Source of the DNA: Rhineura floridana
Taxonomy: Eukaryota; Chordata; Lepidosauria; Squamata; Rhineuridae
Direction: 5' to 3'
DNA length: 64,000 bases
Assembly: GCF_030035675.1 (NCBI RefSeq)
Contig: NC_084484.1
Coordinates: forward strand, 182,627,434 to 182,691,433
Shown here one piece after another: positions 1 to 10,973 of the stretch. The stretch's first letter is position 1. Every line of letters begins with the position of its first letter. Made by a program: the position numbers and the translations under genes. The notes beneath the pieces were generated by a model. The model saw only the letters and a list, made by a program, of their open reading frames with translations, ran no database searches and was not told where the DNA came from.

Positions 1-130
1 TGCTGTTCTCTTATCAATGAGATGATGTTTATTGTATTTGATGTATGACTGTTGTGAACCGCCCAGAGAGCTTCGGCTATGGGGTGGTATATAAATTTAA
101 TTAATTAAATAAATAAATAAATAAATAAAA
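1..130 (+). mobile_element. L2-type LINE 3' end
   Basis: A short 3' tail with the recurring squamate phrase around 'CCGCCCAGAGAGCTTCGG' and 'TGGTATATAAAT', closed by an AAAT-rich simple repeat. The same tail type recurs at 43220-43550. It is cut by the window edge, so its upstream extent is unknown. Confidence 0.5.
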
Positions 131-174
131 AGTGAAAATGGGGCAAGTCAGTGAATCTAAACAAGGATGAGACT

Positions 175-245
175 ACAGCTAAGTAGCAATGCATCTGCTC
201 TGCATGAAGAAGATCCCAGGTTCAATGCCAGGCGTGTCCAGTTTA
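175..245 (+). mobile_element. tRNA-Ala-like SINE, head fragment
   Basis: Resembles the head of the SINE family seen better at 63590-63790: an A-box-like 'AGCTAAGTAGCAATGCATC' and a B-box-like 'GGTTCAATGCC'. Only the head is recognisable. The flanking DNA to about 540 shows nothing assignable. Confidence 0.35.
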
Positions 246-544
246 AGGATTAGCTAGCAGAAGATGCAAAAGTCCCCACCCCCTAAACCTCTGGAGAGTC
301 ATTGCTGGTTAATGTAGACCAGGCACATTTCCTTTCTAGAAAACTCAACAAAGAGCTTTGGGTTACAGGTTGGCACGCCTTTTCCCTGTCAATTTGTATG
401 CCTTTAACAGCTGCGTGATAGGCAGAAATTTAACTGGTGGCACTTTCCCCATCACTGCACCACCTCCATGCTGAGAAAAGCTTTGCCTGCCATGTATCTG
501 CCTGCCATGCACAGGAACCCTATCAAGGGGAACATGGGGACATA

Positions 545-735
545 GGGGCTCCCACATACTGGGCTAGACCATTGGTCCAACCAGCTCGGTATCGTCCACA
601 CTAGCAGTGGCTCTCCAGAATTTTGGGCTGGGACATTTCCTGCCCTACCTGGAGATGGCAAGGACTGAACTTGGGACCTTGTGCGTGCAAGGCAAGTGCT
701 CTGCCAGTGAGCTACAGCCTTTTCTCGAAAGGCGG
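545..735 (-). mobile_element. tRNA-Ala-like SINE, antisense
   Basis: Reads in reverse as the whole family layout: tRNA-like head (complement of the 'gctctgccagtgagct' segment), body matching 'CTACCTGGAGATGGC', and the tail phrase complementary to 'GACCATTGGTCC'. Diverged. From 736 to 990 no feature is recognised. Confidence 0.5.
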
Positions 736-995
736 TGGGGGTGGAAGGCAATTCTTCTGGAATACATTCCCAAGACCTTGCTGGGCATGATCTGTCTTGG
801 AGGGGGTGTTGTATATCTGTGCACATTTCCCTAAAACGAACCCCCTGCAGGGGTGTGATTTGCAGGGTGCATGCTTATTTATGTGGTGTCATCAGTGCAC
901 ACGGTGCTTTAGAAAGGGTAGATCTCTGCTGACAATCCAAAATTTGATACAGGGAAAGCAACAGGGAAAGGGGAGGAAGACGGAATTCAGTAGGG

Positions 996-1081
996 CAGCC
1001 TTCACCACCCTGGGTGCCTCCAGATATTTTGGACTGCAGCTCCCACGTTGACATCTGGAGGGGCCAGGTTGGGGGAGGCTG
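996..1081. mobile_element. Palindromic hAT-like MITE
   Basis: Begins CAGCCTTCACCACCCTGGG and ends in its imperfect reverse complement (CCAGGTTGGGGGAGGCTG), a short foldback of the type common throughout this window (19.9, 44.3, 48.2, 48.9, 53.2, 55.5 kb). No convincing 8-bp target duplication remains. Confidence 0.5.
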
Positions 1082-1239
1082 CCAGCGGAGAATGGTGCCT
1101 AAGTGAAAGGCTTAAACGAAAAAGTGAGTTTTGAGAAGGGATATTAAGTAAGAAAGGTAACAGCATCATGCAAGTGTTCTCAGAGGCAAGTCCTAGGCAT
1201 ATGGGAGCAGCAAGGATGGAATCTTGAGCTGGTTCCCTG

Positions 1240-1600
1240 GGAAAAGGGTCCACAATGACAATTGTAGCTCTGTGAGGGGTCGTAAGGGTCTCCTAACAAC
1301 TCTGAGCACTTCACAGACTATAGTTCCCAGGATTCTTTGGGGGAAGCCATGACAGTTAAAGTGGTGTAACAGTGCTTTACTTGTATGGTGCGGATATAGC
1401 CCATATCTTCGTATGTCTGAGGGTTGACAAGCAGGGAGAGCAAAGGCCACAGGCTATTCTCCCACCCGCTCTGCAGAGACAGAGGGGCTGAAGCAACTGC
1501 AAACTCACGCAGCCACCGCGGAACTGTTTTGTCTGCCTTCAACACACTTCTCCCATGGGTGCAAAAGTGTTGCCACATATTTTTTTAATGTGAAAAGGTG
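1240..1600 (-). repeat. Unclassified interspersed repeat, copy 1
   Basis: In reverse complement this matches 24410-24690 over about 270 bases at high visible similarity (shared phrases such as GACAAAACAGTTCCG and TTGCAGTTGCTTCAGCCCC). Its inner end runs into a 'GGATTCTTTGGGGGAAGCC' block that belongs to a widespread MITE-like family also at 38.6 and 40.9 kb. Probably a non-autonomous DNA element; class not established. Confidence 0.45.
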
Positions 1601-2530
1601 CTTTTACGTTTTTTTAAAATAGTCATGTAATGGGCATGAATCAACAGGTGGAGTTTTTCCAGAGAATAGGAAAGTGTATATATGCATCTGCACTTCTTCA
1701 GTCATGATTGATGACAACTCAGTTTTGATTTGCAACCCTGCAGAACATTTGAAAGCTAACATTTGAAGGTCAGGGTGGTTTCAGTGAAATATATTTATCC
1801 TAAGCAGGGACACCTTAGAGCAGAATTCTTGTGTTCAGAAGAAGAGATTTGAGTTATTTGAAAATCAGGGAAATAAATAAAGAATATTTCTTAAAGAACA
1901 ACTGGCAATCACTTTGTTCCTTCCAAAAAATATGACACAGCAGCTGAAGATTTGCTTTTAGATTTGGATGCAAACGCTGATTCAGTGAAGGATTCACCAA
2001 CATGGCAAGATGTTTTATTGCACTCTTAATTCCCATCTGTAAAACGGGTTTGCTTATTTATGCAGGTGAAGTATATACCATTTGAACTTTGCACGGAAGT
2101 GAAGACAATTCCACAGCTGCTACTAAAAATGTTTAATCAGTAGATGGTGCCCAAATCCCTTCCAGACAAAATGGACTTTCCCAGGCCTTATTGTTAAAAA
2201 ACAACATAGCATTGAAATATTTGGAAGCAAACGTGGCCCATTAAAATTAAGAGTTTTTCTATTGGCTATAGTAGGAGCAAATATCACACCCATTCAGTTC
2301 CTGATCTGCTCCGTCAAAAACTGAGAGAATGTGGAGTTGGGAGCAGAGTGGGGAAAGCTTAGTTTCGGCCCACAGCCAAAAGTTCTATCATCTAAACAGA
2401 GAAGCCTAATGGGAACTGACAGACTTGAACTGACCGAATCCAGCTGGAATTTCATTTTCTGAGTGACTTGTGCAGAACTTGTGCTGAATTGCACCCGTGC
2501 AGCCAGATCCTAATTCACGGACAATGGGCC
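1601..2530. other. Unassigned unique sequence
   Basis: AT-rich DNA in which I recognise no gene, no repeat family and no clear regulatory motif. Confidence 0.4.
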
Positions 2531-2537
2531 TGCCTAT

Positions 2538-2766
2538 GGCCAGTGTGGCATAGTGGTTAAAGTGTTGGACTACAACCTGGGAGACCAGGGTTCGAATCCC
2601 CACACAGCCATGAAGTTCACTGGGTGACCTTGGGCCAGTCACTGCCGCTCAGCCTCCGAGGAAGGCAATAATAAACCACCTCTGAATACCGCTTACCATG
2701 AAAACCTTATTCATAGGGTCTCCATAAGTCGGAATCGACTTGAAGGCAGCCCATTTCCATTTTTTC
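2538..2766 (+). mobile_element. Sauria-type SINE (tRNA head, BovB-like tail)
   Basis: Complete-looking SINE: tRNA-like head with A box (TGGCATAGTGGTTAAAG) and B box (GGTTCGAATCCCC), body with 'GGTGACCTTGGGCCAGTCAC', and the tail 'AGTCGGAATCGACTTGAAGG'. Squamate SINEs of this kind are known to be moved by BovB LINE machinery through the shared 3' tail. RNA polymerase III boxes are inside the element. Confidence 0.85.
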
Positions 2767-2784
2767 CCATGGCCCATAATTAGT

Positions 2785-2965
2785 CATGATTGCTGCACAG
2801 GAGACCCTTGTTCAGGAGCAGTCTACCTCTGAAGCACCGACTGGTGGGGAGCAACAGCAGAGGGAGGGCCTTGTTGATGGCATCTGGCTGGCTACTATGA
2901 AGAGCAGGAGGCTGGACTAGCTTGGCCTTGGGGTCTGCTCCAGCAGGGCTGTTTTTTATGATCCC
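2785..2965 (+). mobile_element. CR1 LINE 3' tail
   Basis: Degraded version of the CR1 3' UTR seen at 30437-30650: a 'gcatctggctggc' block, 'aggctggactag' and a 'cagcagggct' end. Only the 3' end is present. Confidence 0.45.
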
Positions 2966-3024
2966 CCTATGCATGGAAACTTGTGTTCAATTATGCTTAT
3001 TTGCAGATGTGAGCGCAAAGCTTT

Positions 3025-3095
3025 AGGGCTGCGCAGCCTGATCCTATGCCCCTAGAAGTAAGTTCTGCATAGGATTGGGTTGCTAGGCCTGTTGC
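3025..3095. repeat. Short squamate interspersed repeat
   Basis: Contains the phrase 'CCTGATCCTATGC..AGTAAG..CATAGGATTGGG', a short dispersed repeat seen again near 34760-34860 and perhaps 41700-41800. Class unknown to me. Confidence 0.35.
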
Positions 3096-3495
3096 TGGAG
3101 GATTCAGGGACTTACACTGCCAGGTCTTCAAGTCGAAATAAGAGACAAAAGGGGATCATGTGCATCGCTTATTTCCTCTCTCTCTCTCTTTTTACATTGC
3201 ACAAGAAATGTTCCCAGAGACTTTTCCTTGCAAAAGACCGTCCCCCTCTTCTTCTTTTTTTTTAAAAAAGAAACCACGCCTCCTCAGGGGGAAAGTTTAT
3301 GTGAATGTTTTTTTTTAAAAAAGGCAGAGAGGGAAAAAAAAGAACCACGCAAAAATAAACACAACAAAACAAACGGATAACGCGAGTAAGACGGGATGCC
3401 GTTTGCAAACACGAGCCGGGGCTGCTGGACCCTTTAAAATGTGATTTCTTTAAAAAAGATGGTTTTATTATTATTATTATTTTTAAAAAAACACG

Positions 3496-3624
3496 ATGGC
3501 GAGAAGGGGCTCCCCCCACTACAACCCGGAGAATTCCAAGCTGGATGTTGTTTGCATTGAGGCGCGGGGGCCATTGCCGTGGAGTCAGATGGGTCGGCTG
3601 CCGCCGCTGGGTTTGTGGGCCTGA
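3496..3624 (+). promoter_or_regulatory. Upstream ORF 1 (42 codons)
   Basis: Frame from ATG to TGA in the presumed 5' UTR. Its start has A at -3 and G at +4, a strong Kozak context. The peptide starts MARRGSPHYNPENSK and ends GLWA. A second ATG at 3545 opens another, longer overlapping frame. Relevant only if transcription starts upstream of 3496. Confidence 0.35.
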
Positions 3625-4018
3625 AAGTTTGGATCGCAATCCTGGGATTTCTTTTCTTCCCCCCTTTTTTACCCCCCCTTCTCGATTATTTTCTTCTTCT
3701 TCTGGAAGGGAGAAAAGAACTCGGAACCTGCCTCTGGAAACCGGACCTGAACCTCCAGCAAACGACACCCATTCCTTTTTGTGTGTGCAAGGAATCGAGC
3801 AAGACGGCGATCCTTGCATTGCTGCAATCCAGTCCGGGCTGCTTTCGGCGATCCCTCCCTCCGACCGAGCCCCCCTCCCCCCGGGGCTCCAACGAGGTCT
3901 GAACTAACTGTGGGAACTCGACTAGAAGTTTGCTTGAAACTCTCCCTCTCTCGCCCCCTCCACCTCAGCCCCCCCCGGCCGCCGCCCCCTTTTTTTGCAC
4001 GGCAGAAAGGAAACACGG

Positions 4019-4051
4019 ATGGCTGGCGGCGGCGTGTCTTGGACGGTTTAA
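4019..4051 (+). promoter_or_regulatory. Upstream ORF 2 (10 codons)
   Basis: ATG to TAA encoding MAGGGVSWTV, ending 62 bases before the main ARHGEF17 start. C at -3 and G at +4 make the context moderate. It is near enough to the main ATG that it is probably in the mRNA and could reduce initiation there. Confidence 0.4.
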
Positions 4052-4113
4052 GGGGGGGGAGAGAGAAAGGGGGAGATTCGGTGGGTGGGTTTTGGAAGCT
4101 GGGTGTGTAAACA

Positions 4114-7100
4114 ATGGCGGAGGGGGAGGCCGGGAGGAGAAGTCCCCTTTACCGGAGCGCCTCCTTCAAGCGCCTGGAGAGGTGGATCGGGCCGGGGGGC
4201 CAGGAGGGAGGAGGCGGCCCCTGGGGGGAGCAGCAGCGCCCGGGCGCCCAGCCGTGCCAGGGTCAGCCTCCACGCACCAGGGCGCAGCAGCAGCACTGCC
4301 CGCCGCCGACGCCGGAGCCCATCGGGCGGCGGTCGCCCAGCCGCGCCGCTTCCTTCAGCGTCTCCCGCAACGTTGCCAAGCTCTCCTCCGCCTCCTCTGC
4401 TGCCGGGCCGGATCCGGCGCCGCCGCCGCCTGGGGGCCGGGCCCTGCGGAGCCTCTCGCCGTCGGTGCGCCAACTTTCCCAGCGCTTCTGCGCGCCCCGC
4501 GGGGGAGCCGACGGCGAGCCGCCCGGCGAAGCAACCCGCGGGAGAGCCACCTGTGCCGACGGCTCCAAGAAGGACCCGCCAGCTCCGTCCACCGATGAGC
4601 CCGCCGCCGCGCCGCCGCCTCCGCCGCGGGGCAAAGGGCTGAGCGAGCCCCCGAAAGCCGGAGAGGCGGCGCTCGACTGGCCCAGCGTCACCGAGATGCG
4701 CAAACTTTTCGGCGAGAGTTTTCGACGGCACCAACAGCAGCAGGCGGCGGCGGGCGCCCAAGGCGATCCCCAAGAGGAAGGGGCGGGACTGCGCGGCCTC
4801 CACGACCACGCGGGCGAAGCCAGGGAGCTGGGATCGGGGCCTCCGGAGACCACTCCGCACCTGCAAGGCAGCATGGACGGCGGCGGCCACCTCCTGCCTG
4901 ACCGGACGGGGCCCGGACGGGGCGAGGAAGGCAGGCCCTCCTTCCACGAGGAGCGCAGGGAGACCCCGCCGCCGCCACCTCCCCGCAGCTGCATCCCCTT
5001 TAGGACCCACCGCCTGCCCGGGGGCGCCCCCAGAGCCGAGGCTGAGAGGCGGCAGCCCCAACTGTGGGATAGTTTACATTCCTGGCATAGTTCTCCTAAG
5101 CCGCAAGCTGCCCCCGGCTCGCTGCCTCCTTCCTCTTCGCCCGCCATGGGCGGCAGCGGCAGGCCAGGAGAGATCGCCTGCAGCCAGGAGCAGCTGAAGC
5201 CCAGGCCAGTGGGGCCCCAGGCAGCAGCTTCCTCTCCCTTCGGTGGGAGCCACAACTGGCACAGATCTCCGGAGAGGTCTTCGGGGAGCGAAGAGGAGGG
5301 GGAGAACCACCACCCCCTGTCAGCCCCCAGGAAGCGCTCCCTCCGGGAGAAGGAGGAGGGCCCGGTGTTCCTGGGGCAGGCCTCGGACAGCGATGGGCTA
5401 GCGGGCATGGAGTGGTATCTTAAAGCCCAGGAGGACCTTGCCCAGTGCTTCTGCCTCCCTGCTGGCGAAAGGACTAGGCCAGCTCTGGAAGCTGATGTGC
5501 CTGGCGGTGTTGAGGTGCTGAAGCCTGTTGCCCGAGGCCTCTCCGAAGGCGGTGCCACCCAGCCTGGCGCCCATGGGCCCCTCTCTTCAGGATCTCCCCT
5601 CCCTCTAGTCTCTCGAGTCGCCAAGGTAAACATACCCCCTTTTGTGCCCAGCCCTTGTGGCTCCAGAAGCAGCAGCAGATATTCGAGCACGGAGACGCTG
5701 AAAGAAGAGGAGCACTTTGGCGTCCTCTGGCCCGGCCAAGGCAGGAACTTCCAGGGGGCTCCGGGTGTGTTCCGGTCGCCAAGTTTGAACCAAAGCGACA
5801 GCCTCGCCAGGTTGCAGTCTCAGATCCGGGCTCGCCCAAAGCTTCCCTTGGGCATCGTCGGAGCGAAACAGGACCCCCCTCTGTACGAGAGCCTGCATGG
5901 TTGTGGCCCAGAAGCAACGGAGAAGTCTAAGCACAGGAAGTCCATGTCCAGTCCTGACATTGCCACAGAGACTCTGGCCCTCCTCAGCTTCCTAAAAACA
6001 GACCTCTCGGAGCTAAAGGCAAGGAAGAGAGGCAGCAAGGGGAACGATCTAGAAGAGGCGGCCCTTGCTGGTGGTGGTGGTGGAGGTGGTGGTGTCAGCA
6101 GCAGCAGGTGCGAAAGTTATCCCCATGGCATAGCTGGGCATCAGCTGGGGGGCAGAACCCTTAGCGAGGCTCAGCCGCCCAACCGGTGGGCCCCTGGCAG
6201 CCGCCCGACTCTGAAAGACCTCACGGCGACCCTGAGGCGAGCCAAATCTTTCACCTATTCAGATAAACCGGCGCCCCGTAGACTCTTTTTCCAGAACACC
6301 ATGAAGCAGAGCTCTTCTGAGCTTCTCCTTACCACCACCAGAGACCATGAGGGCATGGTTTCTGATGACGAGATTGACCGAGGTGGGGAGGGTGGTGGGT
6401 TGCCGGTTGTCATCCAAGACCAATACATTCAGGAAGCCAGGCAGGTCTTTGAGAAGATAAGTAAGATTGGCTCCCAACATGATTATAACTTTGGCTTGGA
6501 TCAAAAGGATACCAGAAGGGTGAAGGGTGACGGAGCGGATGTAGAAGCTTTGAAGGAAGGAGCCCTGGAGGACAGCTGTGGACAGTGCTTGGAGAAAGCC
6601 AATTCTGAAAGAAACCTCTCCTGTGGAAAATCCTTAGAAGAACTCTCAGGTCCTGAATCCAGTACGATGGATGAAGGCATCGTAACTGAGCCAGAAACAG
6701 GTCCTGCCTACAGCTATCTCAGCCCATCCGTTGCAGCATGGAAGTCGGCAAACCAAAGAGGAAGTGAAGCCGCCCCACCAGAGGTGAATGAGATGCTCCT
6801 TCCAAACCATACAACTAAAATGAGTAATGAGAAGGCAGCTGTTGCCGAGGTAGCCCTTCCCAATAACCAGATGGTACCTCAAGGGTTGTTGGAGGTGCCT
6901 TCAACACCCGGTGCTCTTCGACGGCGAAGGAAGTTTCCGTCAGTGGGAACCAGTGGCTCCGAGCCCAGCAACGGAAGCAACGGAGAGTCCGGTGGAGAAA
7001 CTTACAGATCCTTGAGCGATCCCATACCGCACAGAAAGTCCTCCCTCACAGACGACTCGAATAACTTTTCTGTTGATAGCAACCTCCTGGGGTCATTGAA

Positions 7101-8007
7101 TTCAAAGTGTGGTATCCCGGAGTCCTCAGCCGTAGCCCTCTCTGAGTGTACAGGAAGTGCCGCCAGTGACCTGTCCGTCTGCAGCGATGGCGTCAAGGAT
7201 TACAGCACCGTGATCCAGAACATAGTCAGCCAGCCTGGCGCCATGGACAAAGTGATCGATGAGAAGGGAAACGGCAAGACAATCAAGAAGAAGTCCTTCA
7301 GTGACCCCAGCCGCCGGGGTGAGCTAGCCAGCACCGGCTTCGATGGCCCCGGAGAACCCATCAATGAGATGGACCAGAGCATCCCTCCGTCCAGCAGTGA
7401 ACCCATCCTCTCGGAACAGAGAGGTCAGGTGAGGGAGCCGGAAGTGGGGAAGCGGTACTCTCAGTCCGAGCACATCCTGCTTCCGCCTCCAGAGGACATG
7501 GCTGATGTGGCTCAGAACTATGGCTTCAATCCCAAGCTGGCCGAAGTCCTGTCCCCCAGGATAGTCCGCCGAAGCTCCAAGAAGCGCAACAACAGGGTAG
7601 GCACCCAGGAGAACAGAAAAGAAGAGGCTGCCCCATCCTCCATGCTGTCTGCCACTCTCAGTAGAGCAAGGCCGGCCTCCAAACACGTGCGCCACACCAG
7701 TGAGCCTGCCACCTTCATCCCCATCTCAGACACTAACCTGCCTACTTCATTGAATCAGAATGTCCACGTTGCCACACCAGACGTCTCTCGCCTGCTCACA
7801 AAACCTTACCCTGTTCTCCAAGCTCCAACTGTGGAGGATGTTACCAAGCACTACATGTTGACCCGCAATTCGGGGGACCCATCCTCCACCAGCAGTGTGG
7901 ATACGCCCAGATCTTCACCTGCCACACCAACAGCATCAGAGCCGAAGCTGCCCAGGTGTCCAAAGCATCATGAGGATCCAAGCAGCAGCAGGAGCAAGCC
8001 GCAAGTG
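4114..8007 (+). CDS. ARHGEF17: ARHGEF17 (TEM4) exon 1, N-terminal 1,298 residues
   Basis: First coding exon of Rho guanine-nucleotide exchange factor 17, a RhoA-class GEF linked to actin stress fibres, cell junctions and mitotic checkpoint signalling. Recognised from conserved blocks in the order of mammalian ARHGEF17: LYRSASFKRLERW (12-24), RALRSLSPSVRQLSQRF (109-125), WPSVTEMRKLFG (189-200), SRYSSTETLKEEE, PTLKDLTATLRRAKSF (about 698), QDQYIQEARQVFEKI (about 769), EELSGPESS (about 843), GALRRRRKFPS (about 933), YRSLSDPIP (about 964), KKKSFSDPSRRGEL (about 1058), VRHTSEPATFIPI and LQAPTVEDVTKHYML (about 1237). The whole segment is low-complexity and probably disordered, with Q, G and P runs; DH, PH-like and C-terminal propeller regions lie on later exons not in the window. 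The ATG has A at -3 and G at +4. Exon 1 is longer than I recall for the human gene (about 1,050 codons before the DH part). The frame continues past the donor only to a TAA at 8038-8040. Confidence 0.95.
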
Positions 8008-8013
8008 GTGAGT
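8008..8013 (+). promoter_or_regulatory. ARHGEF17: Exon 1 splice donor
   Basis: GTGAGT directly after the codons for SKPQV. In mammals the protein continues after KPQV with DMRKHVAMTLL, so a phase-0 donor here fits. Read-through would add ten residues (VSPPFIFKIL) and stop. Confidence 0.85.
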
Positions 8014-8040
8014 CCCCCATTTATTTTTAAGATACTTTAA

Positions 8041-8805
8041 TTAAATAACTTGAAAGAGTTAAGAGTCTTGTTTTTGGAGGGAGGATTCCACCTTTGTAAA
8101 CAGAGTTGTGACGTCTGGACGTGTTCCACCAGCTTGAGTGATGTGGACTCTCAGAGTCACCACCCATTTTCAAGTGTTGACTGAACTCTGGTCCAGCTCT
8201 AAATGTAACACTCGGTGCTTGAAATTGTTTGCATGTGAGAGTGCATCCGTGTGAAGTCATGTGCCATGGAATTGGTTGGCAGTGTAATCTTTCAGGAAGG
8301 AATTGGTTGGCAGTGTAAAGTTTCATTCCTCCTTGCATACGTTACACGAGGATAATCAATTCAAGAAGTGGGACCACGAGAGCAAACTGTTAGATGGGAG
8401 CATGATGTGTAAGCATGTACTAATGTGTTAGCGCTGGTGTCTGCATTTTGTCTCCAGAGTCCTCATGCACAAGTATACCAAAGACTAATGTGCCAATGTC
8501 AGTGTGACACTACACCCTCCCACTACCCCACTGCCCGGATGTAGAGTAGGCGATATTTTCCTAAGTAGAGCCACAGCCGAAGCAAATTTAGTTGACGTGA
8601 ATGGGACTTGCAATGGTGGAGAACTTATAGGTCTGCTGTTGGAATAAGAGGTTTGTGAAGAAACCACCAAGTATGTTCAGTGGTCGCATTGGCCCGTCTC
8701 AGTTCAAAGAGATATTTCCGCAAGGGGAGTGCTCCTTCCCAGATGCCCAATTTTCACTGATCTGTTAAACCTGTGTCTCAGCTGCACCATTGCAGACGGA
8801 GGCTC
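8041..8805. other. Unassigned intron sequence with a short direct repeat
   Basis: No repeat family recognised. A 20-base unit (GGAATTGGTTGGCAGTGTAA) occurs twice, about 30 bases apart, near 8268-8320. Confidence 0.5.
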
Positions 8806-8940
8806 CTGTGAGATGGGATACGTCTCTATCCAAAGAAAATTCCCTGCACGTACAAAACTAGTATGTCATGGAGCAGGGCTCTGGCCTAGCCCTCTGACAT
8901 GCTAGCTTTCTGTCTGCAGAGAGGTTTGCTTTTTTTGTAC
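8806..8940 (+). repeat. Diverged relative of the 131-bp tandem unit
   Basis: Follows the same order of phrases as the unit at 10450-10973 (ATTCCCTGCACGTA, AAAACTAGTATGTCA, then AGAGGTTT) at lower similarity, so the tandem unit derives from a dispersed repeat family. Confidence 0.5.
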
Positions 8941-9424
8941 GGAGGAGCATATAATCATTTGCCTCTTCTTCTGGTGAAGCAGCACAATCCAGACTGAAGC
9001 CTGAAGTGGTACGGATCAGTGAGAGCTAGGACACAGCGTGTGGCCTCTAGGAGCCCAGTGCATTACCCTGCACCTAATTGCAAGTGTATATGTGAGTGCA
9101 TAAAAGTGGCTACTAACTTTGATAGAAACCTGATACGTGGTCAGGCGCTGCAGTGGTCCCCTGTCGACCCGGTACAATCGTAGCTGTTCGGATATCGCTC
9201 TCCAGTAAATCACTGGTGGCCTCATTTTCCTTTTTTGGGGTGCATTTTTAAAACATGAGCTCCAGAGCTGCCCTTTCCAACTTGCAACTCTTTCTTGCGG
9301 CCCTTTCCCCATGTCCTTCTCCGAGTGGTGATTTGACCATATCTTCTGTCCGGTGCACAAGAACTGTGTGATGCTGTGGGTGATGTTGGTTTTGACATTT
9401 CAGATGTTACAAAATGCTATAGAA

Positions 9425-9788
9425 AAGGGGTGGGGAACCTTTTTCAGTGCAAGGGCCGTATTCCTGCATGGGCAACCTCGTGGAGGCCACCTGCCAGTGG
9501 TGGGCAGGGCCAGAGACAAAAATGGGTGGAGCAACAGATGTAGCTCTTACCTTTGCACAGTTGGTGACGTTCCAGCTGTGCAAAAGCCTGGTGTTTCTAC
9601 ACACCCGCACAGACACCACTCTGGCCTTCATCCAGACACGCAAGAGGCATGATCACAATTCAACACATTCCAGGCAGGCAAACGCACTCACAGAGGGCAT
9701 GGAGAAGGGCTGGTGAGGGGGTGTCCCAAGGACCAGAGAGACCTGATGGGCCACATTTGGCCTCTGGGCCTGAGGTTCCCCACCCATG
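9425..9788. mobile_element. Non-autonomous hAT-like element
   Basis: Ends are inverted: GGGGTGGGGAACCT on the left, AGGTTCCCCACCC on the right. Internal phrases (GGGCAGGGCCAGAG, CACATTTGGCC) recur in elements at 16452, 35040 and 56794, two of which have 8-bp target duplications. 8941-9424 shows nothing assignable. Confidence 0.6.
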
Positions 9789-10189
9789 CTTGTAAGCGTG
9801 TTTTCCCAGCTTGCATTTTAAAGAACAAAAACATGCCCTGAACGCTTTTTAATCAGCAGTGAGTAATGGATGGGGTTTACGTGGGGGGGGCACGAAAATC
9901 TTTGCCTCCCTGGATGATTTTTGGCATGAAAGTAAGAGAGTGTTGTACAAGCACCAAGAAAGGTCCCAAACTGTTTTCATCTGTGAAAGGCTGGAGATTG
10001 TGCAGGCCTAACTTGTGGCTTTTTGTACATGTTTTGTTTTGTTTTTGACAAGCCTGCTTACCGTGCAGGGCAGTAAGTTAGGCATTCCAAAATTATACAT
10101 GCGGAGTGGAGATGGACTGTCCGGTATGATTCTAAGTCCTAGTTTACACAACAGCTGCAGATGATACGCAATTGGGGTGGTGGTATACA

Positions 10190-10365
10190 CAGTAACATAA
10201 CATAGGATGCTGCCTTATACCAAGTCAGGCCGTTGGTCCATCTGTTTCATTATTGTCTGCACACACTGCAGGGAGCCTTTTCCAGCCCTACCTGGAGATG
10301 CCAGATTAAACCTGGGACCTTCTGCATGCAGAACAGGTGCTGTACCCGTGAGCTACAGCTTGGCT
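10190..10365 (-). mobile_element. tRNA-Ala-like SINE, antisense
   Basis: Reverse-strand SINE: tail phrase complementary to TTATACCAAGTCAGGCC, body CTACCTGGAGATGCC, and head complementary to 'gtgagctacag'. Confidence 0.6.
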
Positions 10366-10449
10366 CTGGGTTGGACAAACACAGTGCGCTCAGAATACAG
10401 GACCAACTGCTGAAGTTGGATCTGATTAGGGAAATTGCATGACTGGATG

Positions 10450-10973
10450 CTCTTCTGCATTAAAAAAATCTCCCTGCACATAGAAAACTAGGTGTCAAGG
10501 AAAAGAGTTCCAGCTCAACCTTCTCCCTGATGTGTTTTGTTTGGTATGTGTAGAGGTTTCCCTCTACTGCGGAGGGAGAGCTCTTCTGCATTAAAAAAAT
10601 CTCCCTACACATAGAAAACTAGGTGTCAAGGAAAAGAGTTCCAGCTCAACCTTCTCCCTGATGTGTTTTGTTTGGTATGTGTAGAGGTTTCCCTCTACTG
10701 CGGAGGGAGAGCTCTTCTGCATTAAAAAAATCTCCCTACACATAGAAAACTAGGTGTCAAGGAAAAGAGTTCCAGCTCAACCTTCTCCCTGATGTGTTTT
10801 GTTTGGTATGTGTAGAGGTTTCCCTCTACTGCGGAGGGAGAGCTCTTCTGCATTAAAAAAATCTCCCTACACATAGAAAACTAGGTGTCAAGGAAAAGAG
10901 TTCCAGCTCAACCTTCTCCCTGATGTGTTTTGTTTGGTATGTGTAGAGGTTTCCCTCTACTGCGGAGGGGAGA
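10450..10973 (+). repeat. 131-bp tandem repeat, four units
   Basis: Unit starts at 10450, 10581, 10712 and 10843, each opening CTCTTCTGCATTAAAAAAAT and closing CCCTCTACTGCGGAGGG. Units are almost identical (the first has CTGCACATAG where the others have CTACACATAG), so the amplification is recent. A diverged single relative lies at 8806-8940. Confidence 0.95.

Larger units (their letters stand above)
3380..4113 (+). promoter_or_regulatory. ARHGEF17: Presumed ARHGEF17 promoter and 5' UTR (start of CpG-rich block)
   Basis: Lies directly upstream of exon 1. GC and CpG content rise sharply from about 3490 and stay high to about 5300, as in a CpG-island promoter. No TATA box is placed convincingly, so the transcription start is not fixed from sequence. 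The part before 3490 is rich in A/T runs and pyrimidine tracts. An upstream CpG-island promoter is expected for this widely expressed gene; the exact limits are inferred. Confidence 0.5.

Noticed and set aside
2538-2620. tRNA gene candidates at SINE heads (also 47977, 59099, 63590)
   Set aside because: Only A and B boxes are kept; no cloverleaf, and each continues into a SINE body.
3262-3819. Minus-strand frame of 185 codons in the promoter region
   Set aside because: Low-complexity translation of A/T and GC runs; no domain.
4048-5690. Long minus-strand open frames (337 and 475 codons) opposite ARHGEF17 exon 1
   Set aside because: GC-rich shadows of the coding exon; no protein family resemblance and no independent promoter.
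10450-10973. CRISPR-like direct repeats
   Set aside because: Contiguous 131-bp tandem units without spacers, in vertebrate DNA.
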